DNA from: Peptococcaceae bacterium
Lineage (GTDB): Bacteria; Bacillota; Desulfotomaculia; Desulfotomaculales; Desulfocucumaceae
Assembly (NCBI GenBank): GCA_023512435.1
Contig: JAILZP010000014.1
Location: 1-64,000, forward strand
Direction of reading: 5' to 3'
Length of the DNA: 64,000 bases
Shown here: positions 35,233-43,762 of the stretch, one piece after another
Layout of the letters: every line of letters starts with the position of its first letter
Position numbering within the stretch: position 1 is the stretch's first letter
Notes under the pieces: model-generated
Told to the model about the DNA's origin: nothing
The model's input: the letters and a program-made list of their open reading frames with translations, nothing else
The model's database searches: none
Made by a program: the position numbers and the translations under genes

Positions 35233-36555
35233 TCACGTCAGGTTGCGGCGGTCGATGACCCGCCTGGCCTTGCCCTCGCTGCGGGCGATGCTCCGGGGCG
35301 GGACTATGACCACCCTGGCGGTTATGCCCAGGGTCTGGTTCAGCGCTTTTTGGACCCGGCCGGTGACTCTTAGAATTTCACTTTCGTCCTTCTGGTAGAG
35401 TTCGTCCACGGCCTCCACCTGCACCTCGATCTGGTCCAGGTTGCGCTGCCGTTCCACCACTATCTGGTATTGCGGGACCAGTTCCTTCTGTTCCAGGATG
35501 ACCCCCTCTATCTGAGACGGAAAAACGTTTACCCCCCGGATGATCAGCATGTCGTCCGAACGGCCGGCCAGCCGCATCATCCTGACCGTTGTGCGGCCGC
35601 AGGGGCAGGGTTCGGGGTCAATGGTGGTAATGTCTTTGGTCCGGTAGCGGATTACCGGGAAGGCCTCCTTGGTCAGGCTGGTCAGCACCAGTTCGCCCTT
35701 TTGCCCGTACTCCAGCGTCTCGCCGGTTTCGGGGTCGATCAGCTCGGGCAGGAAATGGTCGTCCTGGATGTGCATGCCGTTGTGGCAAATGCACTCGGCC
35801 GACACCCCGGGGCCGATCAGTTCGGTCAGGCCGAACTGGTTAAAGGCCTCCAGCCCCAGCCTGCTTTCAATCTCCCGGCGCATTTGGTCGGTCCAGGGCT
35901 CGGCTCCGAAAAGGCCCACCCGCAGGCAGATGTCATTGAGCCCGACACCCATTTCCTCCATGGTCTCGGCCAGGACCAGGGCATAGGAAGGCGTGCAGCA
36001 GAGGACGGTGGGCCTGAAGTCCTGCCAAAGCATCACCTGGCGCTTGGAAAGTCCGCCGGAAACCGGCACCACGCTGGCGCCGATCTTTTCCGCCCCGTAA
36101 TGGAAGCCCAGGCCGCCGGTAAACAGGCCGTAACCGTAGGCGTTGTGCACGATGTCGTCCTCCGTCACCCCGGCCGCCGCCATGGACCGGGCGATCACTT
36201 CCATCCACACCTCCATGTCGTTCCTGGTATAGGCCCCCACTATGGGCTTGCCGGTGGTGCCGCTGGAGGCGTGAAGGCGGACAACCCTGCTCATGGGGAC
36301 GGCGAACAATTTATAGGGGTAGTTGTCCCGCAGGTCGTTCTTTACGGTGAAGGGGAGCCTTTTCAGGTCCTCCAGGGACTTGACGTCTTCGGGTTTGACC
36401 CCTTTTTCGTCAAAAGCCCGGCGGTAAAAGGGCACATTTTCATAGGCCCTTTTTACCGTGGCCTGCAGTCTTTCAAGCTGAACCCTTTTCTTCTCGGACG
36501 CCGGCATGGTTTCGGCTTCCCTGTTCCAGAACAGGTTTTTCGTTTTATTTGCCAT
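35233..36555 (-). CDS. paaK: Phenylacetate-CoA ligase
   Basis: A 440-residue AMP-forming ligase of the PaaK branch, which is shorter than other acyl-CoA ligases. The P-loop is ASSGTTGKP (96-104), followed by GAYTRND. Family signatures are NAYGYGLFTGGLGFHYGAE, FGAEPWTD and FGLTELIGPGVS, with the C-terminal AMP-binding_C_2 domain from GVNVFPSQIE. It forms phenylacetyl-CoA or a related aryl-acyl-CoA. ATG 36555 has TTGGAGG. It lies downstream of a D-2-hydroxyacid dehydrogenase across a heptad tract. Confidence 0.94.
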   Translation of the reverse strand: MANKTKNLFWNREAETMPASEKKRVQLERLQATVKRAYENVPFYRRAFDEKGVKPEDVKSLEDLKRLPFTVKNDLRDNYPYKLFAVPMSRVVRLHASSGTTGKPIVGAYTRNDMEVWMEVIARSMAAAGVTEDDIVHNAYGYGLFTGGLGFHYGAEKIGASVVPVSGGLSKRQVMLWQDFRPTVLCCTPSYALVLAETMEEMGVGLNDICLRVGLFGAEPWTDQMRREIESRLGLEAFNQFGLTELIGPGVSAECICHNGMHIQDDHFLPELIDPETGETLEYGQKGELVLTSLTKEAFPVIRYRTKDITTIDPEPCPCGRTTVRMMRLAGRSDDMLIIRGVNVFPSQIEGVILEQKELVPQYQIVVERQRNLDQIEVQVEAVDELYQKDESEILRVTGRVQKALNQTLGITARVVIVPPRSIARSEGKARRVIDRRNLT

Positions 36556-36575
36556 GGACTTTCCTCCAATTCTTA

Positions 36576-36659
36576 TAGCTATTAGCTGTTAGCGATTAGC
36601 ATCTAGCCGCTAGCAGCTAGTCGCCAGTCGCTATTTTCCTCGATTTCCAATCTCCATTC
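36576..36659. repeat. Composite heptad tract, TAGCNNN then GATTTCC families
   Basis: Eight units of the TAGC/CAGTCGC type (TAGCTAT, TAGCTGT, TAGCGAT, TAGCATC, TAGCCGC and so on, 36576-36631) run without interruption into units of the other family (TCCAATC, TCCATTC, to 36659). The tract fills nearly the whole gap between the dehydrogenase stop and paaK. Confidence 0.8.
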
Positions 36660-36660
36660 T

Positions 36661-37665
36661 TCAACCTATCTTCCGGCTGTATATCACCTGGGCCTGCAGT
36701 CCAAAGCCAGGCGCCACGCTGATCAGCGGTTCGCCGCGCAGGTGCCGTCCTATATTTTCCACGAAAACTTCCCCGAACCGTATGGTGTACATGTCTGTCC
36801 AGCTTGAAATGTGGGGGCTCAGGAAAACATTCTTGGCCTTCCAGAGCGGGTCGTCCGGGGGAAGATACGAGGGCAGGGGATTTTTAATCCAGAAGACGTC
36901 TATGGACGCCCCGGCAATGCAACCTTCGTCCAGGGCCTTGATCAGGTCCTCCTTCACCACCAGCGATCCCCGGGCGCAGTTGATAAAGTATGCGGTGGGC
37001 TTCATCATCCTGAACCGGTCTATGTTCATCATGTTCAGGGTATCCCTGGTTTCCGGGCACGACAGGACCACGAAGTCGCTGGCGCGCAGCACTTCCTCAA
37101 AGTCGCCGGCAAGATAAACCCGGTCAACGTGGGGTATGTCCATTATTTGTAATTCCGTGCCGATGACGTTCATGTCAAAGGCCTTGGCCCGTTTGGCGAT
37201 CTCCCTGCCGATGCCGCCCAGGCCGATGATGCCCAGGGTCTTGCCGCACAGTTCCCGGCCCTGGATGCGTTCGAATTTAATTTGCTTCTGGTTGTCCCAT
37301 ATTTCGGTGTATTTTTTTACATGGTTCAGAAGAAGACCCATCACAAACTCGGCCACGGGCACTCCCGAGCCTCCGGGAACGTGCACCAGCGGTATTTCTC
37401 TGGGCAGCAGGCCCGATTTCTCCCAGTGGTCAATCCCGGAACTGAAGGTCATCACCCACTTAAGATCTTTCATCTGGGGGATCTGCCTGACCAGCGGCCA
37501 GGTTCCCACTATATTGATTTGGCTTACATCCTCCGGGATTTCCGATTCGTCCTTGCAGGGGTACAGTTTTAAAGTGCCGTCCTTAATTTCCCGTGGAAAA
37601 CTTTCTTCGATCAAGGCCGCGTATCTCGCGGCCTCCTCCTGAATAATCAGAATGCTGGTGGTCAT
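36661..37665 (-). CDS. D-2-hydroxyacid dehydrogenase (NAD-dependent)
   Basis: A 334-residue enzyme reducing 2-oxoacids or oxidising 2-hydroxyacids. The NAD motif is GLGGIGREIAKRA (148-160), the active-site Arg is in NCARGSLV, and the catalytic His is in LSPHISSWTD. VHVPGGSGVPVAEFVMG fits the family. In line with paaK it could handle an aryl 2-hydroxy acid such as phenyllactate, but that is inference. ATG 37665 has GAAGGAGG. It is transcribed away from the MFS gene. Confidence 0.9.
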   Translation of the reverse strand: MTTSILIIQEEAARYAALIEESFPREIKDGTLKLYPCKDESEIPEDVSQINIVGTWPLVRQIPQMKDLKWVMTFSSGIDHWEKSGLLPREIPLVHVPGGSGVPVAEFVMGLLLNHVKKYTEIWDNQKQIKFERIQGRELCGKTLGIIGLGGIGREIAKRAKAFDMNVIGTELQIMDIPHVDRVYLAGDFEEVLRASDFVVLSCPETRDTLNMMNIDRFRMMKPTAYFINCARGSLVVKEDLIKALDEGCIAGASIDVFWIKNPLPSYLPPDDPLWKAKNVFLSPHISSWTDMYTIRFGEVFVENIGRHLRGEPLISVAPGFGLQAQVIYSRKIG

Positions 37666-37989
37666 AGTTCAGCCTCCTTCGGTCTGATTTTAGGCGGGAT
37701 CCGGCAGTCCGGCGGACAGCCGTTTCTCCTCAAGGAAAGCTAAACTACCGTGCATACCGTCCTGCTTTTCCTGTAAGAAGTGAAACCCTGTAAAATTAGT
37801 GATTAATTAAGTATATTATGAATATTCAGAAACCGGCCATCGCTAAATAGGGTGGAAAGGAGGTTATGACAGGGTAAAAGAGGGTTAACCTTTTTGGGGG
37901 TCGATCCCGGGAAAACGAAACGGTTGAAAAAATTTCAGCCGGGTTGTTGGTCCGGGAGAGTTTTACCGTATATTAATTATTTTTTCATC

Positions 37990-38028
37990 TTGACAAGGTT
38001 TTGTCAAACAATTCATAATTTATATAAT
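37990..38028 (+). promoter_or_regulatory. MFS promoter overlapped by a perfect inverted repeat
   Basis: TTGACAAGGTTTTGTCAA (37990-38007) is a perfect 7-bp inverted repeat with a 4-base spacer. Its left arm is a consensus -35, with CATAAT 18 bases on (38014-38019) and a second -10, TATAAT, at 38023-38028. This looks like a repressor operator, possibly for the IclR protein at 39472. The rest of the 472-base gap 37666-38137 holds a GGTTAACC palindrome near 37886 and an AT-rich tract, but no gene. Confidence 0.6.
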
Positions 38029-38137
38029 AATAAACGACAGAACACCATGCTGAACATTTCAAATAAAGAAGGAAAAGGAGAGGGCGGGAGCGAAAGGTAG
38101 AGGGGGAATTCCGGCAAAGCGGACGGAGGAACCGGAA

Positions 38138-39397
38138 ATGAAAAAATATAAAATTCACTACGGCTGGGCCATCCTGGCCGTGGGCATCCTGGTGGTGGCG
38201 GGGTCCCTGGGTTTCGGGCGGTTCGGCTACAGCATGATCCTCCCTTCGATGCAGGCCGGGCTGGGTCTGGGCCACGACCAAACGGGAATCATCGCCTCGG
38301 CCAACATGTCCGGCTATGTCCTGGCGGCCCTGGGGGTGGGGGTGCTGGCCTCCCGATACGGACCCAGGATGATAATCGCGGCAGCCCTGTTTTGGACCGG
38401 CCTGACCATGGCCGCCACGGCCCTGGCCGGAGGCCTGGCGTCGCTGGTGATCCTTCGCTTTCTGACCGGGATGGGCAGCGCCGGGGGCAATATATCCATC
38501 ATGGGACTTGCCTCCAGCTGGTTTTCGGCAAGGCGACGGGGGATGGCCTGCGGCTTCCTGGTGGGCGGATCGGGTCTGGCCATAGCGATAACCGGCTGGG
38601 TCGTCCCGCTGATCAACGGCACTTACCCCGTGCACGGCTGGAGGTACTGCTGGCTGGCCCTGGGAGTGCTGATCCTGGTTATAGGGGTCCTGGCTCTTCT
38701 TTTTATCAGGAATACCCCGCGGGAAAAAGGTCTTGAACCGGTAGGGGGGGCCGAACCCGCAATTTCGGGGAGCGCTGCCGCCGGTGAAAGGGACCTGGGT
38801 GTCCGGGAAATATTTTATCACCGGGGTGTGCCCATCTTGACCGTGATTTATTTTTGCTTCGGTTTTTCTTATATTATTTATGCCATGTTTTTTGTCAACT
38901 TTTTAGTGGGAGAAAAAGGTTTAAGCCAGGCTGCCGCGGGCAGCGTCTGGAGCCTGGTGGGATTTCTCTCCATCGGCAGCGCCGTCATCTGGGGCACCCT
39001 GTCTGACGTGATCGGCCGCCGGCTGACCATAGCTATCGTCTTCACCCTGCAGGTAATCAGCTACACGCTGCCGGTGGCCACCACGGCCATGGTGTCCGTC
39101 TGGATCTCGGCAGTCATTTACGGACTTACCGCCTGGAGCATCCCGGGCCTGGTGGCCTCCTACTGCGGGGACCTGGTGGGTCCGAAGAACGCTCCGGCCG
39201 CGCTGGGCCTGGTTACTTTCTTTTTCGGGATCGGGTCGGTGTTGGGGCCTGCTTGCGCCGGGTATATCAAGGAACTGAGCCGGTCATTCGGCGGCGCCTT
39301 TTACCTGGCGGCCCTGATTGCCCTGACCGGAGCTTTTTTGTCCCTGCTGAGGGGCAGGACGCACGGGCCCGCGTCTTCCGCCGGCACGGGCGGGTGA
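38138..39397 (+). CDS. MFS transporter (YbfB/YjiJ or OFA-like)
   Basis: A 419-residue transporter with 12 predicted helices. GSLGFGRFGYSMILPSMQAGLGL at the first helix (in part) and the loop GVLASRYGPRMIIAAA are typical, and the second half repeats with GTLSDVIGRRLTIAIVF. Members of these subfamilies carry small organic anions. It starts at ATG 38138 with CGGAGGAACCGG upstream. It heads a likely operon with an IclR regulator and molybdenum-cofactor accessory genes. Confidence 0.9.
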   Translation: MKKYKIHYGWAILAVGILVVAGSLGFGRFGYSMILPSMQAGLGLGHDQTGIIASANMSGYVLAALGVGVLASRYGPRMIIAAALFWTGLTMAATALAGGLASLVILRFLTGMGSAGGNISIMGLASSWFSARRRGMACGFLVGGSGLAIAITGWVVPLINGTYPVHGWRYCWLALGVLILVIGVLALLFIRNTPREKGLEPVGGAEPAISGSAAAGERDLGVREIFYHRGVPILTVIYFCFGFSYIIYAMFFVNFLVGEKGLSQAAAGSVWSLVGFLSIGSAVIWGTLSDVIGRRLTIAIVFTLQVISYTLPVATTAMVSVWISAVIYGLTAWSIPGLVASYCGDLVGPKNAPAALGLVTFFFGIGSVLGPACAGYIKELSRSFGGAFYLAALIALTGAFLSLLRGRTHGPASSAGTGG

Positions 39398-39471
39398 TGA
39401 CGGAACCTCAGGGCCGTGGCCAGGACAACTTACACATAAGATGACTGCACAGCGGAAAGGGTATATCTGAG

Positions 39472-40266
39472 ATGGACGTTCAGCCCAAGGAAAGCACAGG
39501 TTACAGCGCGCCGCTGGTTTATAAGGTTTTTGCCGTCTTGGAAGAACTGGCCCGGTCCGGATCGGGGATGGGAGTCAGTGAGATTTCCCGTTGCCTCAAC
39601 ATCTCAAAGAGCACGGTTTACGGCATTACCCAGGCGTTGACCGATCTTGAGGTGATTATTCAGGACCCTCAGAACAAAAAATTCAGGCTGGGCCCCACCC
39701 TTGTCCACCTGGGCAGCCGGGCACTGGCCGGGATCGACATCAGGGCGGCGGCCAGGCCTTTGATGGAGGAACTGAGCCGGGAGTTCAGGGAAACAATCTT
39801 CCTGGGCACTTTCGACGAGAAGGGGATAACCATCATTGAAAAGGCCGACAGCCCAGAGGATTTAAGAATTTCCGCCCCCGTGGGAACCAGGATTCCGCTT
39901 TACGCCGGGGCCGCAGGAAAGGTTTTTCTGGCCGGCCTGAAGGATTCGGCCCTTAAGGAAATATTGTCCGAAAGGCGGATCCCCGCATATACCGCAAAAA
40001 CCATCACCGATGCCGGCGAATACGTGCGGGAAATCAGCCGGGTGCGCCGGGAGGGTTTCGCCACCGACTTCGAGGAGTACATCAGGGGTGTAAACGCAAT
40101 CTGCGTGCCCATTCCGGACCCCTGGGGGCGGCCGGTGGCCGCCATGTGGATGGTGGGCTTCAGCCATTCCTTTAACGGGGAGAAGATGGACCGGGCGGTG
40201 GCGGCCACCATGCAGGCGGCCGCCAGGATCAGCGAAATGCTTGGAGTTAAAGGTGCCGGGAAATGA
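39472..40266 (+). CDS. IclR family transcriptional regulator
   Basis: A 264-residue regulator. The N-terminal winged helix has VSEISRCLNISKSTVYGITQAL (in part, about 35-60). The effector domain runs from about 90, with the conserved ISAPVGTRIPLYAGAAGKVFL and GFATDFEEYIRGVNAICVP. IclR proteins bind small carboxylates and often repress neighbouring catabolic or transport genes. The inverted repeat at 37990 is a good candidate site. Its stop overlaps the start of the YqeC gene (ATGA). Confidence 0.94.
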   Translation: MDVQPKESTGYSAPLVYKVFAVLEELARSGSGMGVSEISRCLNISKSTVYGITQALTDLEVIIQDPQNKKFRLGPTLVHLGSRALAGIDIRAAARPLMEELSREFRETIFLGTFDEKGITIIEKADSPEDLRISAPVGTRIPLYAGAAGKVFLAGLKDSALKEILSERRIPAYTAKTITDAGEYVREISRVRREGFATDFEEYIRGVNAICVPIPDPWGRPVAAMWMVGFSHSFNGEKMDRAVAATMQAAARISEMLGVKGAGK

Positions 40267-41018
40267 AGCTTTTCGATGCATTTCAAATCCGCAGGGGCGA
40301 TCTGGCGGCCCTGGTGGGGGCGGGGGGGAAAACCTCCGCCATGTTTGCCCTTGGGGAAGAAGCGGCTGAAAGGGGCTTCCGGGCAGTCCTGACCACCACC
40401 ACCCGGATTTACTTTCCGGGTAAAGCGTCGGGACGGCCGGTTATCACGGCGGGCGGCCGGAAAATAGTGGACCTGGTGCGGGATGCGCTTGGGAGTTCCC
40501 CCCTGGTGGTGGCCGGATCGGGGACCGGGGAGGGAAAAAAGCTCCTGGGTGTGGAGAGGGAGATTCCGGGCCGGTTTTTGGAGGCCGGCGCCGACCTGGT
40601 GGTGGTTGAGGCCGACGGCGCCGCCGGGAGGCCTTTCAAGGCTCCGCGGGAGTGGGAACCGGTGATTCCGGATGGAGTCACCGCGGTCATCCCGGTGGTG
40701 GGAATCGACTGCTTGGGCCGGCCGCTGACGGACGGGTGCGTGCACCGCCCGGAGATGGCGGCCGCCCTGACCGGGATGGATCCGGGCCGGACTATAAACC
40801 CGGCGGCGGTGGCCGCTGTTTTTTTGCATCCCCGGGGTTACAGAAAAGACGTTCCCCCGGGCAGCCGCTGGGTGCCCTTTATCAACAAGGTGGAAACGGC
40901 CGGCGAACTGGAGATGGCGCGGGAATTGGCCTTCCTGCTGGGCCGGGGCGGGGCGGAACGGGTGGTTATAGGGGCGGCCCGGTCGGGCTGCCCGGTATGC
41001 GAGGTGCTGGAGTTTTGA
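40263..41018 (+). CDS. YqeC-family selenium/molybdenum hydroxylase accessory protein
   Basis: A 251-residue protein of the YqeC family, which co-occurs with selenium-dependent molybdenum hydroxylases. It has a P-loop-like VGAGGKTSAMFALGEEA (18-34), the conserved VVEADGAAGRPFKAP, and INKVETAGELEMA. The precise chemistry is unknown. It overlaps both neighbours by 4 bases, which shows an operon. No molybdenum hydroxylase genes are in the window. Confidence 0.88.
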   Translation: MKLFDAFQIRRGDLAALVGAGGKTSAMFALGEEAAERGFRAVLTTTTRIYFPGKASGRPVITAGGRKIVDLVRDALGSSPLVVAGSGTGEGKKLLGVEREIPGRFLEAGADLVVVEADGAAGRPFKAPREWEPVIPDGVTAVIPVVGIDCLGRPLTDGCVHRPEMAAALTGMDPGRTINPAAVAAVFLHPRGYRKDVPPGSRWVPFINKVETAGELEMARELAFLLGRGGAERVVIGAARSGCPVCEVLEF

Positions 41019-41608
41019 TTGCAGCTGTGGTCCTGGCCGCCGGGACCTCTTCCCGACTGGGGACACCCAAGCAGCTGCTGGCCTACCGGGGCCGTCCGCT
41101 TCTGGCGGCGGCGGTGGAAAACCTGTTGCGGTCTCCGGTGGACCAGGTGGCGGTGGTTTTGGGGCACATGGCGGAAGAGGCGGCCGGGGCCCTGGAGGGC
41201 CTGCCGGTGAAGGTGGTATACAACAGGGCATATGCTTCAGGCCAGGCTTCTTCCCTCAAGGCCGGCCTGGCGGCCCTGGACGGCACCGTGGAAGGAGTGC
41301 TGTTCGTGCTGGGGGACCAGCCGCTGGTGAAACCCGGAACCATAAGCCTGCTGATTGAAAAATTCAGGGCCGCCGGCGGCATCGTGGCGCCTTTTTATGA
41401 AGGAAAAAGGGGAAACCCGGTTTTGTTCGGCCGGCAATTTTTTACCGTCATCGGATCCCTGGAGGGAGACACGGGGGCCCGGGAGATCATCGGCAAACAC
41501 CCGGAAAGCCTGCACCGGGTTGATGTGTCGGACCCGGGGGTTCTTTTCGACATTGATACCCCGGAGGATTACCGGCGGCTGTTGGAAATGGCCGGGGATC
41601 AAGAATAA
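41015..41608 (+). CDS. mocA: Molybdenum cofactor nucleotidyltransferase (MocA-like)
   Basis: A 197-residue nucleotidyltransferase related to MocA, which makes molybdopterin cytosine dinucleotide from CTP. VVLAAGTSSRLGTPKQLL is the nucleotide-binding signature, LGDQPLV carries the metal-binding Asp, and GKRGNPVLF and FDIDTPEDYRRL are family motifs. TTG 41015 is preferred, with GAGGTG 8 bases upstream and overlap with the YqeC stop; ATG 40997 is an alternative. The specificity for CTP is inferred from the family. Confidence 0.87.
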   Translation: MIAAVVLAAGTSSRLGTPKQLLAYRGRPLLAAAVENLLRSPVDQVAVVLGHMAEEAAGALEGLPVKVVYNRAYASGQASSLKAGLAALDGTVEGVLFVLGDQPLVKPGTISLLIEKFRAAGGIVAPFYEGKRGNPVLFGRQFFTVIGSLEGDTGAREIIGKHPESLHRVDVSDPGVLFDIDTPEDYRRLLEMAGDQE

Positions 41609-41671
41609 TCTTTTCTGCGGAGGCCAAACGGGAAGGCTTTTTATCTGAACTGGCGGAAGGAAGGAATGATC

Positions 41672-42697
41672 ATGCGCAAGGTCAGGGTTGAAGACGCGGT
41701 GGGAATGGTCCTTTGCCATGACGTTACCAGGATTGTGCCGGGTGAGTTCAAGGGCCCGGCCTTCAGGAAAGGACATGTCGTAAGGCCCGAAGACATCCCC
41801 GAACTGCTCAAGCTGGGCAAGGATCACCTTTACATCTGGGAATGCGGCCGGGACTACCTGCATGAGAACGATGCCGCCATGAGGATTGCGGCGGCTTCGG
41901 CCGGAGACGGGGTGAAGCTCACCGAACCGGTGGAGGGCAAGGTCAGTTACCTTTCTTCCAGGCGGGGGCTGCTGAAGGTTAATGTTGACGGCCTGACCCG
42001 GGTCAATGAAATCGAAGAGGTAATCCTGTCGACCCGCCACACCAACCAGCTGGTGGAAAAGGACGGGCTGCTGGCCGGGACCAGGGTCATTCCGCTGGTT
42101 ATAAAGAAGGAAAAGATAGAACTGGTGGAGCGGATTTGCCGGGATACCGGCCCCCTGCTGGAGGTCAGGGAACTCCGGCCGCGGCGGACGGGGATTGTGA
42201 CCACCGGCAATGAGGTGTTCCACGGGAGGATTGAAGACCGCTTCGGACCGGTGGTAAAAGAAAAGCTGTCCGAATACGGCTGTCCCGTGGTGGACCAGGT
42301 GACGCTGCCGGACGACGCCGGCCTGATCACCGGGGCGATTAAGGACATGGCGGCCCGGGGGTGCCAGATGGTGGTCATTGCCGGGGGAATGTCCGTGGAC
42401 CCGGACGACGTCACCCCCGCCGGGGTGCGGGCAACCGGTGCCCGGGTGGTCACTTACGGCGCACCGGTTTTGCCCGGGGCCATGTTCCTGCTGGCCTACC
42501 TGGACGATATCCCTTTGCTGGGGCTGCCGGCCTGTGTGATGTATTTCAGGGCCACTGTCTTTGATCTGGTACTGCCCCGGATCCTGGCCGGTGAGACTGT
42601 TTCCAGGCAGGAAATTGCCAGGATGGGCCACGGGGGCCTCTGTCTGGGCTGTTCCCGGTGCAGTTATCCGCATTGTCCCTTCGGCAAATCGGTCTAA
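41672..42697 (+). CDS. Molybdopterin-binding MoeA/MogA-like protein
   Basis: A 341-residue protein with the MoCF_biosynth fold: GIVTTGNEVFHGRIED, then VVIAGGMSVDPDDVTP, the typical molybdopterin-binding GG-S-x-D element. The N-terminal part (VEDAVGMVLCHDVTRIVPG, FRKGHVV) resembles MoeA but is shorter. A C-terminal cysteine cluster (CLGCSRCSYPHCPFG) is not typical of MoeA and could bind metal. ATG 41672 has GGAAGGAAGG 7 bases upstream. It ends the molybdenum-cofactor gene group. Confidence 0.88.
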   Translation: MRKVRVEDAVGMVLCHDVTRIVPGEFKGPAFRKGHVVRPEDIPELLKLGKDHLYIWECGRDYLHENDAAMRIAAASAGDGVKLTEPVEGKVSYLSSRRGLLKVNVDGLTRVNEIEEVILSTRHTNQLVEKDGLLAGTRVIPLVIKKEKIELVERICRDTGPLLEVRELRPRRTGIVTTGNEVFHGRIEDRFGPVVKEKLSEYGCPVVDQVTLPDDAGLITGAIKDMAARGCQMVVIAGGMSVDPDDVTPAGVRATGARVVTYGAPVLPGAMFLLAYLDDIPLLGLPACVMYFRATVFDLVLPRILAGETVSRQEIARMGHGGLCLGCSRCSYPHCPFGKSV

Positions 42698-42712
42698 GGA
42701 GCGCGATCTAAT

Positions 42713-42745
42713 TCGCCGGTTTCTTTCTTAGCCGGCGATTCTCTT
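42713..42745. terminator. Hairpin between convergent genes
   Basis: TCGCCGG (42713-42719) pairs with CCGGCGA (42732-42738), followed by the pyrimidine-rich TTCTCTTT. Confidence 0.5.
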
Positions 42746-43333
42746 TCTCAGGTCGTAGGCCACGTAAAGGTTTGGCTTTTCCCTGTTTTTTTCATAAAAG
42801 GACCTCTCCCGCGAAAAGCCGAACTGGTAGCCGTTTTTCAGCCAGAAATGAGTGGCCCGGTGCTCCGACGGGACATATATCATTCTCATTCCCATCTCCC
42901 CGGCTGATTTCTCTGTTTTTTCGATGATGGCCGATCCCAGGCCCTTTCCCCTCAGCCGGCCGGGCAGGTTGATGTGGTGAATGGTGCATATTTTGGTGTC
43001 GAAATTGAACTCCAGGTCCAGCATGAACTCCTCGTCGTAGAAGGGGCCTTCCTTGTTGAGGAACTGCTGGAAGTCCCTGTGTTTTCCCACCAGAAATACC
43101 GCCGGGCCTGTCTTCCGGTCCGGTTCCTCCCGCCGGGCGGGTCCGCCCGGGGCTTCAGCTTCAGCCCCGGCATCACTGGTAAAAAGGACACCCAATGAAT
43201 TTTGGCCGGGGTTATCCTCCATAAAATCGGATATATGCATTTTCACTTTCAACCGGCTTTCCAAAATCCCCTGGATGCAGCCGTGCAGCCGGCTGATGGC
43301 ATCCAGGTTTTCGACGCTGACGGATCTGATCAT
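42728..43333 (-). CDS. GNAT family N-acetyltransferase
   Basis: A 201-residue protein. The acetyl-CoA pyrophosphate loop is GRLRGKGLGSAII, followed by EKTEKSAGEMGMRMIYVPSE and the C-terminal FWLKNGYQFGFSRE that completes the GNAT fold. The first half is poorly conserved and contains a Gly/Pro/Glu-rich linker. ATG 43333 has GGGGAGAG 7 bases upstream, and longer in-frame starts at 43354 and 43408 are less supported. Substrate unknown. Confidence 0.8.
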   Translation of the reverse strand: MIRSVSVENLDAISRLHGCIQGILESRLKVKMHISDFMEDNPGQNSLGVLFTSDAGAEAEAPGGPARREEPDRKTGPAVFLVGKHRDFQQFLNKEGPFYDEEFMLDLEFNFDTKICTIHHINLPGRLRGKGLGSAIIEKTEKSAGEMGMRMIYVPSEHRATHFWLKNGYQFGFSRERSFYEKNREKPNLYVAYDLRKRIAG

Positions 43334-43562
43334 CAGAGGCTCTCCCCGGTTCATATGGACCTTCGGGCAGCGGCTTGCCTTGTGATATGCTAACACGGCG
43401 CCGGGCACCGGTCAAGGAGGCAAAGGACATAAAGCGACTTTTTTCCGCCGCCAGAACCCTGATTTCACGCTGAAATGCATCCAAGGGCGCTTATACCGCT
43501 TATCCACCCGGGCTAACCCTTTTTTCACCTTTCAGGTTAGTTCTTTTCATTCCATTTAGCGA

Positions 43563-43591
43563 TATATTTTCTGAATATTTTGTATTATAAT
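43563..43591 (+). promoter_or_regulatory. Possible promoter of the liv operon
   Basis: TATAAT (43586-43591) has only a weak -35 (TATATT at 43563). A leader of about 160 bases follows, with a CCTTTTTGG...CCAAAAGG inverted repeat (about 43614-43645) and an AAGAAG...CTTCTT hairpin at 43704-43725 before the binding site. The upstream part of the 429-base gap from 43334 holds a CTAACC/GGTTAG pair (43513-43540) and no gene. Confidence 0.4.
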
Positions 43592-43762
43592 GCTATTTAA
43601 TTTTGGTACTCCGGCCTTTTTGGGGTAATGCCGGCAAGGCCAAAAGGTTAATCCGAGAAAGCGGTTTGGCAGGTTTTTGGGGAAGGGGTGGTTAGAAAGA
43701 GGGAAGAAGAGGCGTTGCCCTTCTTAAATTATTAAACAATGCCCAAAGGAGGTAAAAGGTCT

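Noticed and set aside
36576-36631. TAGC repeats as a possible TRAP binding site
   Set aside because: Triplets recur every 7 bases, whereas TRAP sites need GAG/UAG spaced by 2-3 bases (period 5-6). The tract also belongs to the wider heptad family.
37894-38100. 68-codon open frame before the MFS gene
   Set aside because: It crosses the promoter and operator, has no binding site and no recognisable protein features.
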